The notes under the pieces are model-generated. The model did not search any database, was not told the DNA's origin, and saw nothing but the letters and a program-made list of their open reading frames with translations. Positions 35,743 to 47,705 of a stretch of DNA of 64,000 nucleotides are shown here, piece after piece. Each line of letters opens with the position of its first letter. The stretch's first letter is position 1. Origin of the DNA: Sapria himalayana (lineage: Eukaryota; Streptophyta; Magnoliopsida; Malpighiales; Rafflesiaceae); contig JAREIK010010382.1 in NCBI GenBank assembly GCA_029783825.1, forward strand, positions 1-64,000, given 5' to 3'. A program made the translations under genes and the position numbers.

Positions 35743-37660
35743 ATAGATATATAGATAAACATATTGATAGATAGATAGATACAAAAATAGTCAAAAAGAT
35801 ATAGAGAGAAAGATAGATATATATATAGATAGATTGACAGATAGAGAGATGGATAGATAGATAAATAGATAGATAGTAGACAAATATAAAGATATATAGA
35901 TAGATAGATAAATAGATTGATTGATTGCTTGACACATAGGTATATAGTAAGATAGATAAATACATAGATAGATAGATAGACAGACTTACAGATAGATAGA
36001 TAGATATATAGACAGACAGATAGATATATAGATAGATAGATTGATAGATAGACATATATATAGATAGATAGATATATAGTCATATAGATAGATAGATTAT
36101 TAGAGAGTTAGATTGAGAGATAGAGAGATAGTCAAATAGACATAAATATAGATAGAGAGACAGAGAAATAGATAGAGAGACAGATAGTGAGATATATAGA
36201 TAGAAAGATAGAGAGATAAATAGATAAATAGGAAGGTATGTAGATAGATAGATCGATTGATAACAAGCTAGGTAGGTAGTTAGTTAGGTAAAAAGAATGA
36301 GAGATAGAGAGATAAAGAGATAGAGAGATACAGATATAGAAAGAAGGTATATTGAGATTTAGAGATTGAAAGATATAGAGGAAGATAGAGAGATAGAGAG
36401 ATAGTACATAGATAGAAAAATAGAAAAAGAGATTGAGTGATAGAAAGTGATAGAAAGAAAAAGAAATAGATAGATAAGGATAGAAAGAGATAGAGTAATT
36501 GAAAGATAGAGAGATATGGAGTTACAAAGATAGAGAGATAGAGATATAGAGAGATAGATAGAGAAAGAGATAGAGAGATATAGAGATAGAGAAATAGTGA
36601 GATAAAGATACATATAGATAGAGAGATAGAAAGATAGATAGAAAAAGAGATACATAGATAGAAAGATAGACAGATAGATGAATAAACATATAGACAAATA
36701 GATAGATAAACAGATAGATAGTCTGAATAACTAACTCACTGACTGACTGACTGATTGACAGAGTAATAGACTGACATACTAATAGATTTCCAGACTAATA
36801 GACTAATAGACTGACAAACTAATAGGCTAACATACTGAATACAAATAAATAGACTAATAAAAAGATTAATAAATAGACAGACAAATAGAATAATATATAG
36901 AAAAGTTGACAAACAAATAGACAAACAAATAGATAGATAGGCAGATAGATAGATAGATAGATAGATAGTCAGGTATATAAAAAGTCAAGCAAACAAATAG
37001 TTAGGAACACACCAGTCAAGCATATAGATTGTCAGGCAAAAAGATAGATAGACAAACAAAAAACTAAATGAAAGATAGTCAAGAAAATATAAAGAAATGA
37101 TAAGATAAATAGATAGATAGTAGACAAATAGAAAGATAGATAAATAGACTGATAGATAGATAGATAGATAGACAAATAGATAGATACTCAGATAGACAAA
37201 TAGATAGATACATAGTTATATAGACAGATAGATAGATAGATAATTAAACAAAAAGATAGATTGACAGATAAACAAATAGACATATAGACTTATAGACATA
37301 TAGACATATAGATAAATAGACAAATAGTCAAATAGATAGATAATTAGTTAGTTAGATAGATAGATTGAAAGATAGAGAGATAGAAGGATAGATAGAAATA
37401 CATACATAGAGATAGAGGATAGATAGAGAGACAGGAAGAGTGATAAATAGAGAGACAAAAAGATAGATCGATATATTTATAGGTATGTAGTTAGATAGAG
37501 AGATAGATAGATAGCTAGGTAGGTATGTAGATATGTACGTAGGTATGTAGGTATAAAGATTGAGAAAAAATGAGATAAAGATATAAATAAATAGAGAGAT
37601 TAAAAGATTTAGAGATTGAGAGATAGACAAGGAGATGTAGAGATAAAGATATATAGAGAA

Positions 37661-37712
<52 letters not shown>

Positions 37713-38526
37713 AGAAAGATAGAGAGATAGAAAGATAAAGTGATAGATAGATATAGGCAAAAAGAAATAGAAATATATAGATAAAAAGAAATGGAGATAA
37801 AGAGATAGAGAGATAGAGAGATTGTAGATAGATAGATAGAGATATAGATAGATAGTGAGATAAAGAGATATAGAGATAGAGATATAGAGAGATAGATAGA
37901 TAGTCAGATAAAAAGATATAGAGATGGAATGATAGAAGGATAGAGAGATATAGAGATAGAGAAATATAGAGATAGAAAGATAGATATATAGATGAATAGA
38001 TAGATAGACACATCGATAGATAGATAGACAGACTAAATGACTAATTGACTAATTGACTAATTGACTAACTAATTGATTTACTGAGTGGTACACTAACAAA
38101 CTAATAGACTAACAGACCAAATGACTTATAGACTAGCTAACAATCAGACTAATAGATTGAAAAATAGACATATAGACTAATAGATATACTAATATATAGA
38201 AAAAAAGATAGATAGAAAGATAGAAAAACATACATACAGAAGATTGACTAACAGATAGACAAATAGATAGATCAACACACAAGCAGATAGATAGTTAGGT
38301 AGACAAATAGTCATGCAGACAAATAGTCAGAAAGATAGATAGTCAAGCATACATATAGTCAAGCACAAAGTTAAATAGAAAGATAAACAAATAAATGGAT
38401 AGACAAAGACTAACTGATAGACTGACTGACTCTCCTACTAACTGATAGATAGGTAGATAGAAACATAGAAAGATAGATTCACAAACAAATAGGCATGTAG
38501 AAAATAGATACCTGACATATAGATAG

Positions 38527-38560
<34 letters not shown>

Positions 38561-40477
38561 GTATGTTTTGATTAATTTAAGACAAATTGATAGACAAATA
38601 GAAGGATAGATTGTATACAAATAGATAGACATATAGATAGATAGACAAATAGATATATAATTAGATAGATAGGCAGATAAATAGATAGATATATTTATAA
38701 AAAGATAGATGGATAGACACACAGATAAATAGACATATAGGATGACAAACAGACAAATAATCAAATTGATTGATAGATAGATATACATAAATATATACAG
38801 AGAGACAGAGATAAAAATATAGATAGAGAAATAGGGAAATAGATATATAGATAGATAGATTGTAGGTATACTAATATATAGGTTGACAAATTGATAGATA
38901 TATAGATAGATAGCAAGGTAGATATGTATCTAGGTAGGTACGTAAGTTGGTAGAAAGATAAAAAGATAGGGAAGAATAGATATAGATAGAGAGATAAAGA
39001 GATATATAGACATAGAAAGAAATAGATAGGAAGATTGAGGGAAAGATAGATAGACACATACTAAAATAGACAAACAAAGAAATAGACATAATGAAAGATA
39101 GATAGATAGACTGATAGACTAGCAAACTAATAAACGAATAGACATGCAAACTAATAGACAAACAAACTGACATACTAACAGACTGAAAGGCAGATAGATA
39201 TACAGACATATAACATCGATAGATAGAAACACAGATAGCCAGTTAGATAGATAGACAGATATATAGATAGATAGTCATTTAGATAGATAGATAAAAAGAT
39301 AAACATGTATACAAATAGAAGATTTCCAAATAGATAGATAGAGAGATAAAGAGAGAGAGATTAACATATAGAATTATAGATAGATAACTAGATATATATA
39401 TATATATAGATTGTTATAATGATAGACAAAAAGATAGATAGATAAATAGGTAGATAGATAGATAGACAGATAAATAGATTAATAAATATATAGAATAGAT
39501 AGATAGACAAATTGATAAATAGACAAATAAAAATATAGAAAGAAAGATAGATTTGTTAGATAGATAAATAGACAAATAAATAGATAAATAGATTGATAGA
39601 TAGACATATTGACCAATATATAGATACACATATAGATTGATAGACATATAAATAAATATATAGACAAATAGATAGATAAATAGATAGATAGTTAGATAGA
39701 TAGATAGATAGATAGGCAAATCGATAAACAAATAGATACACAGATAGATATACAAATAGAAGACAAATAGATAGAAATATAGATACACAAATAAATATAA
39801 TAAAAGATAGACAGACATATAGAAAGATAAGTAGATAGACTGATAAATAGATAAATAGACAAAGAGATATATAAATAGATTGAAAGGTAAATAGACATAT
39901 AGAAATACAGAGATATAAATAGATAGAAAGATAGATAAAAATATAGATAGACAGATAGATAGATAATAAATAGTCAAATAGAAAGTCAATTAAAAAGACT
40001 CGTAGACAGACAGATAAATAAATAGGAAGATGAATAGATAGACAAATATATGGATGAATAGATAGACAAATAGATAGACAAATAGATAGTTATATAGATA
40101 GATAGAAAGATGGATAAAAGGATACATAGGTAGATAGATAGATATTTGAATAAATAGACAGACAGATAAATAAATAGATATATATATATATATGTATATG
40201 TAGATACATAGATTGATAAATAGGCAGATAGATAGATAGGTATATAGTTAGAATAATAGATTGATAGACATATTGATAATTAGAATAATAGATAGATTGA
40301 GACATATTTTAAGACAAATTAATAGATAGATTGATAGAATTTTTGATATAAAGATAGATAGACAGATTGATAGACATTCAAATAGATAGATAGATATATA
40401 TATATATATATATAAAGATAGGTTGATAGATAAATAGGTAGAAGGATATATAGATAGACATATAGATATGCAGATAG

Positions 40478-40508
<31 letters not shown>

Positions 40509-41955
40509 AATAGATACATATAAATAGATAGACAAATAGATTGATAGATATATAGACAATTAGAAAGATAGATAGATAGATTAATAGATAGTTTGAAAGA
40601 TTGAAAGAAAGATACAAAGATAGACAAATAAGATAGAAAAATAGATAGACATATAGATAGAAAGATATATAGACAAATAGATATAAAGATAGATTGAAAA
40701 ATAGATAGATATATAGAGAGATAGATAGACAAATAGATAGATATATAGATAAATAGATGGAAAGACATTTAGATATAAAATATAAATTGATAGATATATA
40801 GACAGATTGATAGAAAGATATATAATCAAATAGATAGAAAAATATATTAACAAATATATAGACAAATATATAGATAAATATATAGAGAGAAAGATAGATA
40901 GATAGACAAATAGATAGACAAATAAATAGATGGAGAAATATATAGATAGACAGATAGATTAATAGATAGATAAAGATATAGATAGATTAATTGATTGAAT
41001 AATAGGCACATAGACATATTAAGATAGATAGATAGTTAGTTAGTTAGTTAGACAAATAGATGTACAAACAGATAGATAGATTTATAGATATTTAGTTAGA
41101 TAGATAGAAGAACAAATAGATAGATAGATATAAAGATAGAGAGATAGATAGATAGATAGAGAGTTAGATAGACAAATATATAGTTAGATAGATAGACAGA
41201 TAGATAGACAAATAGATAGATAGATAGATAGATAGTAAAATAGTTAGACAGAAAGAAAGTCAGAGATAAACAGATAGATTGATTGATAGATAGTTAAATA
41301 GACAGATAGACACATATATAGATAGATTGATAGATAGAAAGTTAGATAGAAAGTTAGATAGAAAGATAGAAAGAGAGAAAGATAAATAGATAAATAGACA
41401 GATATATTGATCGATAGATAGACAAATAAATAGATAGAAAGATAGACAGAAATATAAATATATCAATACATAGAAAGATAGTTCGACATATTGATTGATA
41501 GATAGAAAAATAGGGAGATAGATAGTCTGGTTGATAGATAGATTGATTGATACATTTATAGATAGATTGATAAATAGATTGATAGATAGATTGATTGACA
41601 AATTGATAGATAGATTAATATATATATTGATTGATAGATAAATTGATAAATAGATATATAGATAGATATATAGATAAATACATATATAGACAGATAGATA
41701 GAAAGAAAGATAGATAGATAGATATACTATTAGAAAGATAGGTAGAAAGATAGATTGATAGATTGACAGATAGATAGACATATATATAGATAGAAAGATA
41801 GATAGATTAATTGATAGACATATAGATCGATTGATATATAGATAAATAGAAAGCTAGATAGATAGATAGATAGATAAGCAAATAGATAGATAGATAGATA
41901 AAAAAATAGATATACAGATATAAAGATAGATAGATATATAGATAGATATATAAAC

Positions 41956-41995
<40 letters not shown>

Positions 41996-43322
41996 ATTGA
42001 TATATATATATAGGGAGATCGACTGATAGATAGATAGATAGATAGAAAGATAAAGATATAGATAAAAAAATTTTTAGAGAGATATATAGACAAAAAGTTA
42101 ATTAGATATATAAATAGATAGATAGATAAAGAGATAGATGGATGGATAGGTATTTAAATTATAATACAAATAGATAGATAGATAGATAGATAGATAAATG
42201 ATATATAGATAGACACATAGATAATTTGATATATAAATAGACACATATTTAGTTTGAGAGATAGATAGACAGACAGACAGATTGATTGATTGATTGATAA
42301 ATAGATAGATAGATAAATAGATAGATAGAAAGAAAAATAGATAAATATATAGATACATAGACAGATAGACACATAGATCAACACATAGCTAGATATATAT
42401 ATAGACAAATAGAAATGCAAATAGATAGATATATAGAAATATAGTTATAAAGTTAGATATCAATATAGATAGTTAGATAGATAGATAGACAAATAGATAG
42501 ATAGATAGATAGATATACATATAGATAGACATAAAAATAAACATATAGATAGATAGACAAATAGATAGAAAAATTGGCAGACAAATTGACACAAATTTAG
42601 GTAGATAGATAGATAGATAAAAAGATAGACAGACAGATAGATAGATAGATAGATAGACAATCAGATAAACATATAGATAGACACATAGATAGATAATTTG
42701 ATAGACAAATAGAAATTCAAATAGATCGATATATATTAATATAGATAAAGAGTTAGATATCAATACAAATAGATAGATAGATAGACATAAAAATAGACAT
42801 ATAGATAGACAGATAAATAGATAGAAAGAATGACAGACAAATTGACACATAGTTAGGTAGATAGATAGATAGATAAATAAATAAAAAGATAGATAGATAG
42901 ATAGTCATATAGATAAATAGATAGATAGATAGATAGATAGATAATCAGATAAACAGACAGATAGACTCATAGATAAACACATAGATAGATAGATAGATAG
43001 ATATACAGACATACAGACAAATAGATAGAAAGACAGATACACAAATTGATAGACAAGCAGATAGACAAACAAATAGACAGATAGATATACATACAGATAG
43101 ATAGAAAGATATATACAATGATTGATAAAAAGATTGATAGACAAATATACAAACAAATAGATAGTCAGATAGAATGATAGATAGATAGATAGATCAAAAG
43201 ATAGATTTAAATATAAATAGACCGGTAGATAGACAAACAAATAGATAGATAGATAGATAAATAGAAAGATAGAAAGATAGATATAAATTCATTTAGATAG
43301 AGTGATAGATAGATAGTTAAAT

Positions 43323-43381
<59 letters not shown>

Positions 43382-43676
43382 AATAGATAGAGAGAAATAA
43401 AGATATTTAGACATATAGACAAAGAGCTAGTTAGACATATTAATAGAAAGATATATATATATATATATACTGATAGTTAGTCACAAAAAAAGATAGATAG
43501 ATAGTAGATACACAGATAGATAGATAGATAGACAGGTAGATAGTGATAAAATAGACAGATAGACAAATTGGTCGACAATTAGATAGACAGAAAGATAAAC
43601 AAGCATATATAAAGATAGATAAATAGATAAATAGATAGATAAAAAATTAGATTAAAAATAAATAGACAAATAGATA
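33079..43676 (+). repeat. GATA array 3, imperfect (GATA)n with higher-order blocks, about 10.6 kb
   Basis: This is the largest array, in the same orientation as arrays 1 and 2. Most sequence is TAGA with CAGA, CAAA, AAGA and TTGA variants. Distinct sub-blocks recur in fixed order four times: GGTAGGTATGTA-rich, then GAGATAGAGA-rich, then GACTAATAGACTGAC-rich. The starts lie near 33910, 36215, 37470 and 38890. Pure (TA)n runs occur at about 34418-34455, 34547-34591, 34897-34911, 37665-37709, 38528-38548, 41957-41993, 43326-43377 and 43450-43468. A tandem duplication of roughly 250-310 bp is visible at 42364-42675 and 42676-42870. It begins exactly after the A7 tail of LINE-3 and ends against family X copy 2. 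Confidence 0.97.
33900..39240 (+). repeat. Higher-order repeat inside array 3 (four unequal units)
   Basis: The GGTA blocks are at about 33910-33955, 36225-36290, 37480-37555 and 38905-38955. They are followed by GAGATAGAGATA blocks at about 33960-34190, 36295-36680, 37560-37985 and 38960-39050. GACTAATAGACTGACA-like blocks follow at about 34250-34290, 36720-36850, 38028-38170 and 39100-39190. The order is the same each time and unit lengths are roughly 1.3 to 2.3 kb. Simple slippage does not create ordered blocks, so the units were duplicated as segments. Confidence 0.7.
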
Positions 43677-43684
43677 ATACAAAA

Positions 43685-44517
43685 AAATTATATAAATAAG
43701 GACTAAAATAACTTTTTTTATGATGTATTAATTTTAAAAAAAATTATAAAAAAATATTTTATAAACTTTTTAATTAAGAAACTTTAAAATTTGTATTAAA
43801 GTAACATTACATAATTAATTCATAAGTATAATAATTTTTTTCGATATTTTAAAAATTAAATTAACATACACTATAATTTCTACTAATATAAATGTAAACT
43901 TATTCATTGTATTATAAAATAAAAAATATTTTCAAAAATATTTGAATTGACAAATAAACTAATAAATATTAATATTATTATAAGTATAAAAAAATTTTAT
44001 GATGATAGGAAACTTTTAAAAAAATAATTAATACAAAATTTAAAAATCTTGAAATATAATTAAAATATAAAATTTTTCAATAAAGTTAAAAATAATAAAT
44101 TAATATTTTAAAATAAATACATAAATGTTTGCTCCTACTAAATTTATAAGAATTAAACAAGTGAGTTATATTTTTACTATTAGCTTTTAATATTAAGTCT
44201 TTATTAAAATAATAATTATAACTTTTTTTAATTATCTTCTCACTTTAAGTAATTTTTTGAATTTAAAAAATTATTAATGATATCAAATAATATGAAATTG
44301 TATGCCTTTAAAATTATTTCATATTATCATCAAAAAAATTAATATGAATTATTAAAATTTTATAACCATAAAATATAAATTTTTATATATTTTTTAATAT
44401 TAAGAGTATTTTATAACTATTAGGAGAGTGGCTAGAAGACAAATCACCTTTTCATGTAAGTCTTATTATATGAAGTTTGTTAAATTTGTAGCTATTTGAT
44501 ATTTTTTTATAAGGCTA

Positions 44518-44554
<37 letters not shown>

Positions 44555-45110
44555 TTATTTATATATTTATTGTTTAATTAATATTATAATAAAAAATTGT
44601 AAGGTGTTTGTTTTTCATATGTACCTTGCTACACGCACATTAATTTTATTGAAAAATTTTTGATAGTAAATAAAATAAATGAGGCTTTTTATATTATATA
44701 TATATTGTTTATTTAATGTTTTAATAATTAAAAATATAAATATTTTTTGTAATATATATATATTCACTTGTTGTCAAGACTCGAGACACAACTCTAACAA
44801 GTGAAGCGCAAGTCCTCCGCAGTCAACCATTTATCTCTCGACACCGACGCATCAAAACTTAATTGAAGATAAATGATAATTTGTTATTGATTTTAGGTAC
44901 ATTTTATACCCTGATTCTTCATCGATTATCTTAATGCAAGCATGTGCGTTTTGATTCTATTATTTTTTTTACTAAAATTCTTCTACATTAATCACCTTGG
45001 TATGCTTGGATTGCTTATATAAACTTATTCGTATATATACTTCATTCATTTGTAATATAATGCATTTTAATTGTGTGGATGTTGATGGTGCACAGTAGAT
45101 ATGTTGATTT
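43685..45110 (+). repeat. Family X copy 2
   Basis: The first part (43685-44330) matches X copy 1. The entire stretch matches the reverse complement of about 62830-64000. Landmarks shared with copy 3 are TTTTTTTATAAGGCTAAACATA, AAAATTGTAAGGTGTTTGTTT (one base shorter each when quoted here), GTACCTTGC, TTTTTGATAGTAAATAAA, AGTGAAGCG, CCTCCGCA, CTCGACACC, CTTCATCGATTATCTT and GTGTGGATGTTGATGGTGCA. The segment 44775-44850 is unusually GC-rich for the area. No coding potential is seen, and the element class is unknown. Confidence 0.8.
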
Positions 45111-45343
45111 GATATCTACATCAATATACATAACTATATATAAATAGTATACATAAACAAAATACATAAACTTATGTGTATTTTATATAAGTGTATTTAA
45201 ACATAACTATACATCAATATGCATGTGTGATATAATTAGAATTTCTTATATATGTGTATTTTACTATATCTATACATATAAAAATAGTATACATAAACAT
45301 AACTATATATAAATATAACAATGTATATTTAATACACACACGA

Positions 45344-45388
<45 letters not shown>

Positions 45389-46442
45389 ACAATATATAAA
45401 TGTATTTAGCAATATGTATATCAACATATTACTATAAATAAATGTATTTATCTACATTAATATACATAACTATATATAAACATTGTACATAAATAGTATA
45501 AGCATGCCAACTTGATATCTACATTAATATACATAACTTTAGATAAACAGTATACATAAATAGTAAACATAAACATAAGTGTATTTTATATTAAACATAA
45601 CTATACATCAATATGCATGTGTGATATACTTTGAATTTCTTATATAAGTGTATTTTACTATATCTATAACTATAAAAATAGTATACATAAACATAACTAT
45701 ATATAAATATAACAACATATATTTAATATATATATATAACTATATATAAATGTATTTAACAATATGCATATCAACATATTACTATATATAAATATATTTA
45801 TCAACATTAATATACATAACTACATATAAACACAATACATAAACAGTATAAGGTATGCTGACTTGATATCTACATCAATATACATAACTATATATAAACA
45901 GTATATATAAACAGTATACATAAACATATGTGTATTTTATATAAGTGTATTTAAACATAACTATACATCAATATGCATGTGTGATATAATTCAAATTTCT
46001 TATATAAGTGTATTTTACTATATCTATAACTATAAAAATGGTATACATAAACATAACTAAATATAAATATAACAACATATATTTAATATACATACATATA
46101 TATAACTATATATAAATGTATTTAACAATATGTATATCAACATATTACTATATATAAATGTATTTATAAACATTAATATACATAACTATATATAAACATT
46201 ATACATAAATAGTATAAGGTATGCCAACTTGATATCTACATCAATATACATAACTATATATAAACAGTATACATAAATAGTATACATAAACATAAGTGTA
46301 TTTTTTATTAAACATAACTATACATCAATATGTATGTGTGATATACTTTGAATTTCTTATATAAGTGTATTTTACTATATCTATAACTATAAAAATAGTA
46401 TACATAAACATAAATATATATAAATATAATAATGTATATTTA

Positions 46443-46488
<46 letters not shown>

Positions 46489-46836
46489 CTATATATAAAT
46501 GTATTTAACAATATGTATATCAACATATTACTATATATAAATATATTTATCTACATTAATATACATAACTACATATAAACAGAATACATAAACAGTATAA
46601 GGTATGCTGACTTGATATCTACATCAATATACATAACTATATATAAATAGTATACATAATTAGTATGCATAAACATATGTGTATTTTATATAAGTGTATT
46701 TAAACATAACTATACATCAATATGCATGTGTGATATAATTCGAATTTCTCATATAAGTGTATTTTACTATATCTATAACTATAAAAATAGTATACATAAA
46801 CATAACTATATATAAATATAACAACGTATATTTAAT

Positions 46837-46871
<35 letters not shown>

Positions 46872-47705
46872 AAACTATATATATATATATGTATGTATGT
46901 ATTTAACAATATGTATATCAACATATTACTATATATAAATGTATTTATCTACATTAATATACATAACTATATATAAACATTATACATAAATAGTATACAT
47001 AAATTGTATAAGGTATGTCAACTTGATATCTACATCAATATACATAACTATATATAAATAGTATACATAAATAGTATACATAAACATAAGTGTATTTTAT
47101 ATTAAACAAAACTATACATCAATATGCATGTGTGATATACTTTGAATTTCTTATATAAGTGTATTTTACTATATCTATAACTATAAAAATAGTATTCATA
47201 AACATAACTATATATAAATATAACAACGTATATTTAATATATATATAACTATATATAAATGTATCTAACAATATGTATATCAACATATTACTATATATAA
47301 ATATATTTATCTACATTAATATACATAACTACATATAAACAGAATACATAAATAGAATACATAAATAGTATAAGGTATGCCGATTTGATATCTACGTCAA
47401 TCTACATAACTATATATAAATTGTATACATAAACAGTATACATAAACTTAAGTGTATTTTATATAAGTGTATTTAAACATAACTATATATCAATATGCAT
47501 GTGTGATATAATTCGAATTTCATATATAAGTGTATTTTACTATATCTATAGCTATAAAAATAGTATACATAAACATAACTATATATAAATATAACAACAT
47601 ATATTAAATATACATATATATAGATATATAATTATATATAAATGTATTTAACATTATATATATCAACATATTACTATATAAAAATATATTTATCTACATT
47701 AATAC
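45111..47705 (+). repeat. Tandem satellite, about 380-bp monomer, 7 copies, alternating A/B types
   Basis: Monomers begin at the motif GATATCTACAT near 45111, 45514, 45865, 46231, 46614, 47025 and 47387, giving periods of 351 to 411 bp. Internal landmarks are AACTATACATCAATATGCAT, GTGTGATATA, TTTACTATATCTATA, ATATCAACATATTACTATA and AGTATAAGGTATGC. Odd monomers carry TTTTATATAAGTGTATTTAA before the ACATAAC motif. Even ones carry TTTTATATTAAACATAAC without the extra bases. Dimers therefore repeat at about 720-790 bp. (CA)n or (TA)n runs of variable length sit at one fixed place in the monomer (45342-45386, 46439-46486, 46838-46870). Confidence 0.9.

Noticed and set aside
8209..43422. Dozens of minus-strand open frames of 60-277 codons rich in Tyr, Leu, Ser and Ile
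   Set aside because: They are direct translations of (TATC)n with no stop codon, have no domain structure, and overlap in several frames at once. They are repeat artefacts.
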